A stretch of DNA of 64,000 nucleotides from Stomoxys calcitrans (Eukaryota; Arthropoda; Insecta; Diptera; Muscidae), in contig NC_081552.1 in NCBI RefSeq assembly GCF_963082655.1, positions 67,749,465 through 67,813,464 of the forward strand. Reading direction: 5' to 3'. Under the pieces are notes generated by a model. The model was not told the origin of the DNA. It was given only the letters and a program-made list of their open reading frames with translations, and searched no databases. A program made the position numbers and the translations under genes. The stretch's first letter is position 1, and each line of letters starts with the position of its first letter. Positions 46,291 through 58,622 of this stretch are shown one piece after another.

Positions 46291-46592
46291 GCAAATTTGC
46301 CTATGAACATTCCATTAAGAAACAGGCACAAACTTTTCTTATATCATTGAGTGCTGTCCGATTTAATTTTAAGCTAAATGATAAGGGGCCTCCTTTTTAT
46401 AGGCGAGTCCAAACGGCGTGCCGCATAGCGACACTCTATGGAGAGAAGTTTATACACGGCATCTATGCATGGCATAGCCAGCCTTAGGAGAGGAAAACCA
46501 CCGCTGTAAAATGTTTTCTGATGTTTTCGCCAGGATTCGAACCCAGACATTCAGTGTTACAGTCGGACATGCTAACCTCTGCACTACGGTGA
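46291..46592 (-). repeat. tRNA-derived SINE, reverse
   Basis: Minus-strand head: TAGTGCAGAGGTTAGCATG (A-box-like) and GGGTTCGAATCC (B-box), then a shared body ('ggttttcctctcctaa', 'ggccccttatca', 'gtttgtgcctgtttcttaatggaatgttc'). Two related copies at 60691 and 63031. Confidence 0.75.
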
Positions 46593-47627
46593 ATTTACCT
46601 TGTTTAAACTTGCCTAGAGCGATTCATTTGCATCCGCACTTAGCTTGGATTAAAATTGGAAATTAAAATGTTTTTCCCCCAAATAAAATACCCTAAAGAA
46701 AAAGATTTACTGATTACATTTATTTTTTAATAAAAATTAATTTCTTTGACTTGACTTCCAAGCTTCTAGAAGCTGCATATCCGATTAGGCTGAAAATTTG
46801 CACACAGTATTTTTTTACAACTTGCAACAATATTTCAAGCTATTCCTATGGTGGTGGTATTTTGGATGCTGCGACCTTAGCCGACCTTAAATTGTTGGAA
46901 ACATCTCCAGCTTTATTACGATGGATTAGGGCCTATGCCTCCTGATAGACTAAAGCCCAAGTCTATGTCATGTGCAATTTCTTATCTCCTGGGATACATT
47001 TCTACAGTAAACACCAGTGTAGGTGAATATGCTTTCTATTAAATTACACCTAATCCAAGGGTATCGGCCAGCATTAAACATAAAGCAAATGCGTGCACTC
47101 AAGAAAAATACTGATGGAATCTCCTCTAGGAAATCCCCAATTTTTACTTTTTCCCCCAATCACGAAAAAAATCCCTTGTTTGGGTACACTGATACAAGGA
47201 GCGTCCGACAACAAGATGCCCATTAGCTTTCCCAAACACCATTCACTGCCCGCACCGACGACTGACGCCTTCGACTGCCGTCAGTAACCGCATCGACAAA
47301 AAGCACGAGCAAGGGGGCCTTAAATTTGCGAGGGCCTCAACCTCGAGACTTCACCAACCAAGCCTACATTAACACCCTCAAACTCAACCGTCCTCCCAGA
47401 GGACAACCGAACGCTCGTTAGTAAGAGCCGAAGACGATTACTTACTCACCCCTCGCCACATTGTCGTGCACATACATAACACAAGTAGATTTTAATATTA
47501 ACATTAATTAGTCCAATAAAGTGACCTTATTTTTCATACTCGACTACAATTAACTTGTGTTATCACTTAAGGTTTGTGGGTCCTTGAGACGATTGAACTT
47601 ACCTCAGCCAAACAACAACAAAACAAC
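46593..47627. other. Unassigned sequence
   Basis: No confident feature. 47220-47560 has a GC-richer, retroelement-like feel, including CAATAAAG near 47513, but no second LTR or coding region was found. Confidence 0.3.
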
Positions 47628-47830
47628 GTTACAGCTGTCTAATCGGAAAACATGCTGATGGGCAAGAAAGAAACATAGATCATCTGCTGTGGGCCTGTCC
47701 CGAAAGCTGGAGGAATTCGACTTAAAGTTCATATTATTTAGCTGATATCTCGAATTAGCGGATGTGAACATTCGCAAATTAGCAGACTGTAGAAACTGGA
47801 ATTAATCTCTCTGTGACATCGCGAAAAATA
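47628..47830 (+). pseudogene. LINE family 2 C-terminal tail fragment
   Basis: LIGKHADGQERNIDHLLWACPES parallels the zinc-type tail at 33350-33470, followed by 'gatgtgaacattcgcaaatta' also seen near 63930 on the other strand. Confidence 0.5.
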
Positions 47831-48721
47831 AAATATCGAAGTAAGTCTGATTGCAGCCTGTACTTGGTTGGGGTGGACGTTAGCACCTACTAGCATCTCG
47901 ACCTAACCAAAACCGAACCTATGACGCCAATATCCAAAAATTGCATGACAATGCAAATTAACTCAAAAAGAGAAATAAAACACTCATTGAATTTATTTGT
48001 CAATTTATGATCAAAATATACTGGACACGAAAGTAGTCAAATAAATATCACGTATCGTGTATATACCTACCTCTTGTTTCTTAAACATTCTTAACGTGTC
48101 ATTATTTCAATATGATTTTTTTTGGGAATGTGCTCTTACTACGTTCCCTTAATATTTAAAAAAAATATTTTACATGGATAAAGTATGTATAAAGCCAATT
48201 TAATTAAGGATTTTTCCACTTCCTTTTTCGTCTCACCTCCCTTGATAAAGTAGTTTATAAATATTTCATGAGTTTGTTAAATGTCATTCAAGTAGTTTGC
48301 AATGCAATAATAAACGGCTTGAAGTGATAATTAAAACGCATTGAAAGAAGTGAGAAAAGCGGGTGAGCAAAAAACAAAAGAGAAAACCATTGCATACCTT
48401 AGGGTATAATTAAAATAAAACGTGTAAGGAAACAAAAACGAAAGCATAAGGTGAAGGCACTAACTCAACACTGTCATTTAGTTGATGAAAGTTGTTTTGT
48501 GGTTGCAAAATGAAGAGCAGCAAAAAACGAAAAACAACGCAAACCAGTTAATGATAGAAAGATTAAAGTGGAAGTAAAGACAAGAAAATGAAATTTGAGA
48601 ACATAGTCAAGGGCAAAAAGAAGGAGTTTTTTAAAACAGAAATTAAGGAAAGTATGAAAAACGTATAGTACATGTACATATGGAAATAAAAGTATTTTGG
48701 CCTTAGCTTTTAGACACTCAC
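47831..48721 (-). other. Probable intron sequence downstream of the host exon
   Basis: AT-rich, without exons that I could recognise; it begins with the GTGAGT donor at 48721. Confidence 0.45.
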
Positions 48722-49462
48722 CTCACTGCGTGTGAGTATGGGCTTTTTGCGTTGCAAAAACGACGATTTCTTCTTGTAGCTTGTGGTTGTGGTGGGCGTA
48801 ATGCAGCCACCTCCACTACCACCAACACCACCATGCGAGTGCGGTGGATATAGACTGGAAGTGGATGACATGGAAGCGATAGAGCCCATGTTCTCGCCTC
48901 CAAACGAGCTGAAGGACAAAGTCGATGAGGCATTATTGTCTGAAGCGGCGGCGGCTGAATACAATGGTAATGGCAAAGGTTTTAGCGTATGCTGAGAACT
49001 GCTCGATGGTGTGGACGATGAGACAGCAATGAGGGCATTACTGGACGAGACATCACTCTGAAATTTATTGGTATGATAATGATGATGAGAGGACATTTGT
49101 AGATTACTGCTACTGCAGGGAGCACTGCCTATGTGGGATGAACAAATTCTACTATTACAACACGCTGCCGTCGTGGTGGTCGTGCAGGACGAATCGATGG
49201 CATGTGAATTGGGCGAGTTCAAATTGTTAGGCAATGATTTGGTGCTGGGCTGTGATGGCTGTTGCGGGGCCTGTGTATAGATGGTGGGTGTGCGTCGACA
49301 AGCCGCCAATCGTGTCGATGAATATAATTTTGGATGCAACGAACGGACAGGTGACAATGGTCTCTTTGGAATGGGGGCATGATATTGAGGCAGTGGAGGT
49401 GATAGGGATGATGGCGATATAGGATAAGCAGTGGTGAGAGTGGATGTTATGGCGGCAAGGGT
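48722..49462 (-). CDS. Internal exon of an unidentified host gene, Ser/Thr/Pro-rich
   Basis: A 741-bp open stretch (247 codons) on the minus strand, bounded by a good acceptor (TTTATCTTCACAATCTGCAG, AG at 49463-49464) and donor (GAG|GTGAGT at 48722/48721). Both junctions fall between codons, so it is a phase 0-0 exon. The open frame continues 11 codons upstream to an ATG at 49495, but the acceptor suggests that part is intron. The product is low-complexity: Ser and Thr runs, SHHHYH, AAAA, a GGVGGSGGG stretch, ending YKKKSSFLQRKKPILTRSE. Such disordered segments are common in large fly regulatory or signalling proteins. I do not recognise the gene; no catalytic domain, signal peptide or membrane segment is visible. 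Confidence 0.65.
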
Positions 49463-50127
49463 CTGCAGATTGTGAAGATAAAGCGAGCACATCATAGATT
49501 TTTGTGCGTGTTTTTGAATTTAGGTTGAATTTAAGTTACGTGTGCATGAGTTTTTAGTTGGGCGTTTTTTTTTTTTTGTCAATTGAAGTGGGGGTGTTTC
49601 AAAAAGTAGATAGCGTTGATCATAGGATACAATTGGAGAAAAAATAGAAAAGATTTTACATAATAAGTATTTTTCAAATATTTACGGACAAGCTTATATA
49701 ACATAGATGGAAAAGCTATAGGTCTAGGTATAATATTTAAACAACTTTGGGGTTTTTTCTAAAATAAATCTATGCGGATTAGCATGCTTCTAAGGAGCTT
49801 TAAAGGTTTGAAATCAGTGCATACTTCTAGGTGTTAAAAAAGGAAATGAACTACTTCTACCATACTACAACTACATAAGAGGAAAATAATAAAGAATGGA
49901 GAATTTTTAGATTGGATAAGGTTCGATTGTGTAGTGTTTTCAAAAGTATAGCAATACCGATTTAAATGTGGCAGAAATGCGGATATTCAAGTTTTTAATT
50001 TATGTATTAATTATTTGCTTATAACTCCTTTGCCCAGCTAAATATTTAGAAGAGTTTGATAAAAGAATATGAAAACATCTGTTGTTTCATTTGTGCAAGC
50101 CCAGATAAGTTTTTGTATCTCTTTTTT
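49463..50127 (-). other. Probable intron upstream of the host exon
   Basis: AT-rich; ends at the next DINE-like element. No further exon recognised. Confidence 0.4.
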
Positions 50128-51601
50128 TATACCCTCCACCATAAGATGGGGGGTATACTAATTTCGTCATTCTGTTTGTAACTACTCGAAATATTCGTCT
50201 GAGACCCCATAAAGTGTATATATTCTTGACATTTATGTCGATCTAGCCATGTCCGTCCGTCTGTCCGTCCGTCCGTCCGTCCGTCTGTCTGTCGAAAGCA
50301 CGCTAACTTCCGAAGGAGTAAAGCTAGCCGCTTGAAATTTTGCAAAAATTCTTCTTGTTAGTGTAGGTCGGTTGGTATTGTAAATGGGCCATATCGGTCT
50401 ATGTTTTGATATAGCTGCCATATAAACCGATCTTGTGTCTTGAATTCTTGAGCCTCTAGAGTGCGCAATTCTTATCCGATTGGAATGAAATTTTGCACGA
50501 CGTGTTTTGTTATTATATCCAACAACTGTGCCATGTATGGTTCAAATAGGCCCATAACCTGATATAGCTACCATATAAACCGATCTTGGGTCTTGACTTC
50601 TTGAGCCTCTAGAGTGCGCAATTCTTATCCGATTGGAATGAAATTTTGCACGACGTGTTTTGTTATTATATCCAACAACTGTGTTAAGTATGGTTCAAAT
50701 CGGTCCATAACCTGATATAGCTGCCATATAAACTGATCTGGGGTCTTGATTTCTTGAGCCTCTAGAGTGCGCAATTCTCATCCGATTGAAATGAAATTTT
50801 GCACGACGTGTTTTGTTATTATATCCAACAACTGTGCCAAGTATGGTTCAAATAGGCCCATAACCTGATATAGCTACCATATAAACCGATCTTGGGTCTT
50901 GACTTCTTGAGCCTCTAGAAGGCACAATTCTTATCCAATTTGAATGAATTTTTGCACGACATATTTCGTTATGATATCCAACAACTGTGCCAAGTATGGT
51001 TGAAATCGGTCCATAACCTGATATAGCTGTCATATAAACAGATCTGGGGATTTGACTTCTTGAGTTTTTAGAGGGCGCAATTCCTATCCGATTTGGCTGA
51101 AATTTTGCATGACGTATTTTATTTTTACTTTCAACAACTGTGTCAAATAAGGTTCAAATCGGTTCATAACCTGATATAGCTGCCATATAAACCGATCTGG
51201 GATCTTGACTTCTTGACCCCTAGAGGTCGCAATTATTATCCGATATGCCTGAAATTTTGTACGACGGATCCTCTCATGACCATCAACAAATTATGGCCTG
51301 AATCGGTCTATAGCCCGATACAGATCCCATATAAATCGTTCTCTCTATTTTACTTCGTGAGCCCCAATGGGCGCAATTCTTATACGAATTGGCTGAAATT
51401 TTACACAGGTCTCCAACATATAATTTAATTGTGGTCCGAACCGGACCATATCTTGATATCGTTTTAATAGCAGAGCAACTCTTTTCTTATATCCTTTTTT
51501 GTCTAAGAAGAGACGCCGGGAAAAGAACTCGACAAATGCGATCCATGGTGGAGGGTATATAAGATTCGGCCCGGCCGAACTTAGCACGCTTTTACTTGTT
51601 T
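50128..51601 (+). repeat. DINE-1-like array, complete, regular 153-bp units
   Basis: Head TTTTTATACCCTCCACC, GTCC/GTCT block 50250-50292, then units whose 'ccatataaa' landmark falls at 50418, 50571, 50724, 50877, 51030 and 51183: exactly 153 bp each time. The end has 'ggtggagggtatataagattcggcccggccgaac' and GCACGCTTTTACTTGTT. This is the best-preserved copy in the window. Confidence 0.85.
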
Positions 51602-52499
51602 TCATTGATTTCACCTGTCTAGTTTTGGTGCCACAATCTGCAACTAAAGGAGTGAGTTATTAACCAATGCGAGTTACCAGCATTGATTCTGGGCATAACC
51701 ATGAGGTAGCAAAGGCCTTTTAGGTTAGGTTCAAAAGAGGGAGCGGATAATAATCCGTCCCAAGCCACTATGACCAATGTCCATTAGACATACAACTGAG
51801 CGTGTAATCGGCGATATTTCAAGGCCCAAAGGCGCCTCTTGGCCGAGCCCTAAATTTGCACACTTCGGCATTTCAAAAAATTCTTCGGGCTGCCAAATCT
51901 TCATTTATGGTCCGATTTTGGAAATTCTTTTTTTTTTGCTGGATAGTTCTCAATAATCCCTACAAAAAAGTCTGCTTGAGGTAACCAGTATCTCAGTTGA
52001 TTTCAGAGATATTCAACTTTTAACGTTTATTTGTTGAAACGGAAGTTGAATGGAAATGAGAAGACATTTGTGGTTCGATTATCATTTTGATGCGTGATTT
52101 GGATTGGTGACAACATTTACAATGAATTGGCTGTGGTGTGTGTCAACATCCGATAATTAATTTAAATGTTATATTGTTTGGAAATCACAAAATTAAAAAA
52201 GGATTTTTTTTTGTATTTTTGATAAAAAAAAGCATTCTAATTGATTAGTCTTTATTAAAAAAGTTGCTTAAATAACTCAACTTTATCTTCTTCAGAGAAC
52301 TATATGGCAAAAAAAAAAGAATTCTGAAAATCGAACCACATATGAAGATTTGGCAGTCCGAACAATTTTTCAAAACCTGCCAAGGGGCGCCCGGACCTCC
52401 TTAGGTCTTGAAATTTTGCACATGATCTCGATAACACCTCAGCTAAAAACCATTTAAAATTAGAAAGAGTTTTTTTATCCACTCTCAAATGACATATTT
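51602..52499. other. Unassigned AT-rich spacer
   Basis: A short 'taggttaggtt' run at about 51720 is a typical SINE/LINE tail word; otherwise nothing recognised. Confidence 0.35.
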
Positions 52500-53620
52500 T
52501 TTACCAGTTTTTGTTTTTATCTATCCCACTTTACTTACCGTCCTGGTTGTTATTGCCATAATGGCCTGTTTACTGATCGCAAAGATGTTCACGCTTGACG
52601 TGCTCGCGTTAACATCAAACCAACTCACGTGATCGCCCGGCTCTCCGCCCGTAGTTAGGCAGTCGAATTGGTTAGGCAATCAAAAACAGGTCTCAGTACT
52701 TGGATTCTCAATGTTGACCCTCATGCCCACTCTGTTCTCTTGCTTTGATCCATCTGTATAGTATGAACTTCCAGTTGGCAATAGCAGAGTTCCGTCAATC
52801 CAAAACTGTGCCGCTAGCCTCTCACACGATCTCAAGTGTTATCTCAGGCATCCGATCGGACACCTCTTTCATTGCTTCCAAGTTTCCTACTGTCGTCTCG
52901 ATTTTTCAGCGATGGTATGACTTGCTCCTATCCTCTAACCATTATCCAATCGCCTTAAGTCTCATAGCCGCACACTTAATCTGTATGTCAATGGGTCGGA
53001 TATCTAGAATGGTCTCCAGTGCTCTAGTGGGCGTGGTCCTCATCACTCCGCCAATGCCAAGACAACCTGATCTCTGATCCTGTTGTATTATCCTTACGTA
53101 GCTCGTATAGAGACAGTAGACTATCCTCGGATTCAGGCCCCATTTCGAGCCTACGGCGGCCCGTCTATATAGTGTCCGACATCTGTGAGCCTTCTCGGTA
53201 CGCTTCCGAATGTAACATTTCCTGACTTTATTAGATATCTAAATCGTTTAATTGAGGAAACGAGGTGCGTCAAATTGGCCCACCTTCGTCACTCTCGTGA
53301 ACAGGCAGATTTCAGTCTTCTCTGGGTTAACACTAGGACCCCTAGGTCTAGCGCAATCGTATGCCATCTCCAAGACTCTTTTGTCACTTCCACATAGTTG
53401 ATTCGGATTCTTACCCCTTGGAAGTATTATAATATTGTCTGCGGAGAAGACGGGTTCAAATCCCTCTTCAGCCAGCATTCGTAATAGGTTATTTACGGTG
53501 GTCAACCAATGTAGTGATGACAAAAGCCCGCCTGTGACGTGCCCTGTCCCTTGTATATATGTCATTCTTTAAGGACTCATTCCACCCAGTACTGGTCTAA
53601 GGATTGGATCGGTGTAATTA
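52500..53620 (-). pseudogene. LINE relic (family 1): RT palm to RNase H, reverse
   Basis: From 53620 downward: HVTGGLLSSLHWLTTVNNLLRMLAEEGFEPVFSADNIIILPRGK, where the catalytic YADD reads SADN; SVNPEKTEICLFTRVTKVGQFDAPRFLN; then the thumb; then YTDGSKQENRVGMRVN and SSVNIFAISKQAIMAI of RNase H near 52740-52540. Catalytic residues are lost. Confidence 0.72.
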
Positions 53621-53629
53621 GATTTTTAA

Positions 53630-54020
53630 AAGGCAGTATAGTGATTACACTGACAGTCGGACGGACAAAAGACAGACCGACGGACAGAAGTACGGAAACC
53701 ATTCATCTTTACGACGACCACAGGACTGCTTTCGACAGTCTCTTGCATTTACTCTAAAACTAGTAAAACTTTGCAAGATGACATTAAGAGATACTGTTCT
53801 TCGATTGAAATAGTGTAATACCTTTCCGAACCATTCAGTACCAAGAAGTTTATCGTCTTGGCATACATATCAACATACAACACATGTTGTTCGACTGTGT
53901 AGATGGTATCGCCATCATAAGTCGACCAAACCGAGTTGTAAATATAGCCTTTAGAGAAAATTAAAAAAGAATTTGTTGATGTGGGTCTGACAGTAAACGG
54001 AAACAAAGTCAAATAATTGG
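53630..54020 (+). pseudogene. RT fragment of a different LINE clade
   Basis: DDHRTAFDS (first catalytic block), KLVKLCKMTLRDTVL, and downstream in another frame DGIAIISRPNRVVNIAF with KKEFVDVGLTVNGNKVK. The pattern 'LCRMTLRDT', 'DDIAIIGRT', 'GLTVNGNKTK' is that of RTE/Crack-like insect RTs; the second catalytic block is DCVDG here. Clade assignment is tentative. Confidence 0.55.
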
Positions 54021-54088
54021 ATCCACCTAGTAAAACCAGTTGAAGCAGAAGCTCTAAATACTAAAAAAGTAACCTCGAAACCCGAAAC

Positions 54089-54243
54089 TCGGCGCCCCGG
54101 TAGCCCAGTTGGTAGCATGCTCGAATTGGTCGTGGGTTCATTTGCCACTAGAGGCCATGGTCTGTTGCTACTGTGGTATAACAATGGACTTAAAATTGCC
54201 TAATTGAGTCTGTAAGGACTGTTACTCTTACCTAACCTAACCT
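54089..54243 (+). repeat. tRNA-derived SINE with CCTAA tail
   Basis: Head GGCGCCCCGGTAGCCCAGTTGG (A-box TAGCCCAGTTGG) and degenerate B-box GGGTTCATTTGCC, body 'ggtataacaatggacttaaaattgcc', ending CCTAACCTAACC. Different family from the SINEs at 46291, 60691 and 63031. Confidence 0.75.
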
Positions 54244-54760
54244 CGCCTCGTAAAAGAGAATCTAAGTCAGGAATTCCGTAAAAGAAAATCCTTAATTGTT
54301 TTCCAAACCACGCCCCTGAGTTGGTTCATGTCTTGTATTGTGTCCACCCCTAAGTGCCGGTGTCTGTTTGCCGCGAAAGCCGAGTAATGACAAAGGAAAT
54401 GTTTCAACGTCTCATCATCTCCCCCATGACCTACACATGCTATCACTTGCCGTACCTATTTTGCAAAAGTGAGCACGTAGTTTGTGTCCCGTTATGATAC
54501 CGAAAGCTGTAATGCCTTCCTTCTAATTTCCTTAAGAAATAACCTCGTCTTCTCATGATCCGGATCGCCCTATGGGATTGTCGCAATCTTATCAACCGTC
54601 GTTCACGATCTTAACTCGGACCGTGTTGACCTGAAAGGCTTCGGGTTAACCATGTTAGTTGACAGGAGTCCTCAGACCATCACTGCCTAATTAACTGGTA
54701 TTTCATTCCCCTTACTTCGCTATGGTCCAGCACCCAAACAACTTTTTGCCTTGAAACTAT
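54244..54760 (-). pseudogene. LINE relic (family 1): 3' end, reverse
   Basis: Minus strand gives VWVLDHSEVRGMKYQ (cf. VWVPGHxGVRGNE of RNase H), then 'aacccgaagcctttc' and the tail 'ataacgggacacaaac', 'catgtgtaggtcatgggg' seen forward at 24960-25340. Confidence 0.65.
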
Positions 54761-55445
54761 GCCAATATTATCATTATTCCAAAAATATTGCATAGTTTAT
54801 ATTTTATACCAAGTATGATTATGATAAATTACGTCTATTTTAGATATTTGCCACCTACATTTTTGGTTTTATTTTGACCCTACAGGGTTTGACCTTATAT
54901 GGTAGTCCTACCACAACTTTACTCTTCCTTCTTCATGTTGTTAAGGTCATTCATTAACCAATAGTTCATGTTTATTGATTCCCATCCCAATAAACTTTTA
55001 AACCTATTAGCTATCTAATAATTTGATTTTTTCGTCATTATACCAAACAAAAAATAATAGTATACTTTTAGGCTTTCTGAAGTGTGTTTAAGTTAATTGC
55101 AATTTTGTTGGTTATATTTGGTACTATGACATTAGAAATACTCATAACCATCGATTATTGAGCAATCGTTTAATCAACACGAAAAGATATTTGTGCCATA
55201 TCCAAAAGGCCGCTTGAGAAAGAGTAGAAGATGGTGAACACATTATCGCACTAAAGGTCATAATGTTACAAAGGCAAAATCATTTGTTAGCTCAAATGTC
55301 AATGTTAACAATGACATCAACTTTAATTTATTTTAAAATACTGTTGATGATTACACCATTATCCTTTACAGGATGAAACAAACTGAAAGCAAGATATATT
55401 ATAAGACATCACCACTAGCCAATAGTAAAACTAGACGAAACTTAA
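54761..55445. other. Unassigned AT-rich spacer
   Basis: No gene or repeat recognised. Confidence 0.4.
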
Positions 55446-55875
55446 ACAAGTAAGAGCGTGCTAAGTTCGGCAGGGCCGAATCTTTTATACCCTCCACCAT
55501 AGATCGCGTTTATCGAGTTCTTTGAGCGGTATCTCTTTTGTGCCCTCTAGAGGCAAAATAAGTCAAGACTCCAGATCGGTTTATATGGCAGCTATATCAA
55601 AACATGAAACGATTTGGCCCATTTACAATCCCAACCGACCTACACTAATGAAAAGTATTTGTGCAAAATTTCTAGCGGTCAGCGTTACTCCATCGAAAGT
55701 TAGAGTGCTTTCGACAGACAGACGGACGGACGGACAGATGGACGGACATGGCTAGATCAACTTAAAATGTCATGACGATCAAGAATATATGTACTTTATA
55801 GGGTCTTAGACGCATATTTCGAAGAGTTGCAAAGAGAATGACGAAATAAGTATACCCCATCTTATGGTGGATGGT
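55446..55875 (-). repeat. DINE-1-like element, reverse, compact
   Basis: ACAAGTAAGAGCGTGCTAAGTTCGG start, a single 'gatcggtttatatggcagctatat' unit, the complement of the GTCY block at 55718-55748, and 'atggtggatggtataac' end. A short copy without expanded array. Confidence 0.75.
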
Positions 55876-56856
55876 ATAACAAATAAAAACGTGTTAAGTT
55901 CGGCCGTACCGAACATTGGATACCCGCCACCATGGATAAATTAACCATCTTTTCTTTTCTAACAACTCCACTACCATATCCATAGTAATATGCAAATGGG
56001 GGCTGGTCTGGATCATATTTGATTCAGGTCCCGAAAACTCTTATACAAGCCACAGTTTCAGCGAAATCGGAAGATCGGTCTATATAACCGATCTGAACCA
56101 TTTGCTGATCGGATAACGGGAGGCTTAATACAAGTCACTGGGCTTAAGACCCTTTATTGGCAGATCGGTCTATATGGCAGCTATATCTGAATATAGATCG
56201 ATCTGATCCATATTTGAGCCCATAATCGGGAGGCTTTATTCAATTCGCTATTTCAAATTTCGGTGAAATCGGATAATTATTACGGCTTTTATGGTCTGAA
56301 ATATACTTGTGTTAATCATCCCGACGATGCTAAAATCGACTCCTGTTTCTAATTTCATCGAAATCAGATAATAAATGCGCCTGTAACGGCCTTAAGACCC
56401 TTAACCGGCATATCGGTCTATATGGCAGCTAGATATGATCCGATATGGGCCATATTCGGTTTGAATATTGGGGCCCCTAGTACAACTTTCTTTCAAATTT
56501 CAGCGAAATCGGACAAAAAATGCGGCTTCTTCGGGTTTAAGATCCTAAATTGCCAAATCGGTGTATACGCCAGATTTATATCCAAATATGGTCCGATTTG
56601 GCCAATTCAAGAACTTAACCTACGTATGGAAGAAGTACGAGTCTGTGGAAAATTTCAACTCAATATCTCTTTTTCTAAATACTATAGCGTGATTACAACT
56701 GACGGACTGACACACGGACATCGTTAAATCGTCTTAGAATTTTACGACGATCAGAAATATATATACGTTGTAAGGTCGGAAATGGATATTTCGATGTGTA
56801 GCAAACGGAATGATTAAATGAATATTCCCCCTATCCTATGGTGGTGGGTATAACTA
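55876..56856 (-). repeat. DINE-1-like element subtype B, reverse
   Basis: AACAAATAAAAACGTGTTAAGTTCGGCC start, four or so units ('gatcggtctatatggcagctatatctgaatatagatcgatctg'), TA run near 56757 and 'ggtggtgggtataac' end. The GTCY block is nearly gone (acacggacat). Confidence 0.72.
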
Positions 56857-58204
56857 ATCAACAACCACAAATAGAAGGTGCAGCCATAGATGTGTTTAGG
56901 GTTACACTGTTATAAGAAAAATAGAATTCTTGAAGGAACAAGGGAATATTTTTCATTTAAGTAATGTAGGAAGATAAAATTTGTCATAAATCAATTGAAA
57001 CATCTATAGTTACAACAGCAACAGCCTCTAACCTCGAACCAATGGAAAGGTGAACAAATGTTCCGATTTCAAAAGGATACACACTAAAAGGAAGTAGTCA
57101 TACTTGTCAACATAGGCAATGCCACTAAGAAAGTTGGAATAAAATCCCTCTTGGCCTCCCCCTTCCCTATCCCAAGCGGAAAATCAATTAAACGTACAAT
57201 GAAAACTCTGACAAATGAGAGGAAAACCAGAAACGCAGGAAATTAAATTGAACAAAATTTGATATTTCTCTTTTGCAAAAGATAGCTTTTGGAGGGAGTT
57301 TTGTCAGCAAACATTGGACGCAGCATGCCTTGGAAGGCGCAGAATAACTAGTGATAGCTTTTTGCTAGTGGCTCCATGGAATTGAATTGACATGGTAGAA
57401 GAAATGCTGTGTGAGATTGAAGTTTGATTGGATAGTAAACAATTAACAAACAATCACATGGTCCAGATGTCATCTGATTTCAGTGGGCCATTTTTGTCTT
57501 CGCTTCTACTCCTCCTGAAGATATGCAACGCATAAAATCAAAAAAAGACCCCCACACAAACCACCATGAATTGAAATTAGATTTTCTTGTCCCTCTGCGA
57601 GATTCATTTTTCCTTTATCTGTATTGTTTTTTGTTTCTTCTCCTTCTTTTTTTTCGTGTGTGGGTTGTAGAACAAAGGCAGGCACAAAACCACTTAGAAC
57701 CACAAAAGACCACTAACAGTCTATGGTCCGTGGGTGGTGGTGATTGGGGGAGAGAGATTGTGCTGTTTCTTGTTCCATCACTGCCATCATCGCAACTAAT
57801 TGAATCGGTGAAGATGCAGTAAAAAGAACGACATGAAAAAGTTTTAAATTAGTGATGTTGTCTTTGATGGCAGTGACCTTAAAAAATCACTTGGCCATGA
57901 CTAGCACAGTCATCATTGTATCTGTCTTAGAATAAGTTGAAAGGAAGCACAGCAACCATATGAACGTGCAGAGAGTCATAATAATGTTGGCCTTATTAAT
58001 TGGCTATTTGAGATAGATAAGGGTTGTACGTTTATGCACAATCATTTTTTTTGAGTGTAATTGGTTAAAATTATTAATTAGGATGGGACAATTGTTCAAA
58101 TAATGGCATAATGGAATAGCTAGTGCGAGAACCAAACGTCCGCAAAATTAAGGTATAGCAAAAAAAAAAACTTATTAATCTCCACAAAATTATAATCTAC
58201 GACT
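56857..58204. other. Unassigned sequence
   Basis: No convincing exon. Opposed ORFs at 57506-57822 overlap each other and have no family motif. Confidence 0.35.
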
Positions 58205-58556
58205 CTATGAAGGTATAACCAGTGATATATATGGGTGCTTTATCTCGGTATGAGCCGATTTTCATAAAACTGACTTAAAATTGTTTAGAAGTGAAAGTCG
58301 GGCGAGAGATAGGAGAATCCTTTTCAAATTTCGTGAGAGTCAGTAAATAAAGTTGCAATATTATCGGAAGAACATATATGGGAGCTATATTCAAATCTAA
58401 CCCGATTTCGACGATAACCAGACTTATTGTGGTAGTAGTTGAGGAAAGCGTTGTACAAAATTTCAAGAAGATCGGTTGATAAATGCGCTTGCAAGGGTTC
58501 TAAAAGTAAAAAAACGGCCGATAGATACATATATATGGAAGCTATAACTAAAACTG
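58205..58556 (-). repeat. DINE-1-like units, reverse, left part
   Basis: Two diverged units ('atatatgggagctatattcaaatctaacccgattt'); stops where LINE sequence begins. Confidence 0.55.
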
Positions 58557-58622
58557 AATCGATTCCGGACCTGATGGAACATTTCCGGCGTTACTACAGA
58601 AGGATTCGGATTATCTGGCCTA
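58557..58622 (+). pseudogene. 66-bp LINE RT scrap inside DINE-like copy
   Basis: 'gattccggacctgatggaac..ttccggcgttactacag' corresponds to 23612-23650 of LINE family 1 (PGPDGxxxALL block). It replaces part of a DINE unit. Confidence 0.6.

Noticed and set aside
47220..47600. Possible LTR remnant (CAATAAAG, GC-richer stretch)
   Set aside because: No partner LTR, primer-binding site or coding region was found.
57506..57822. Opposed ORFs of 65 and 99 aa
   Set aside because: They overlap each other on opposite strands, have no family motif or clear splice sites, and look like chance reading frames.
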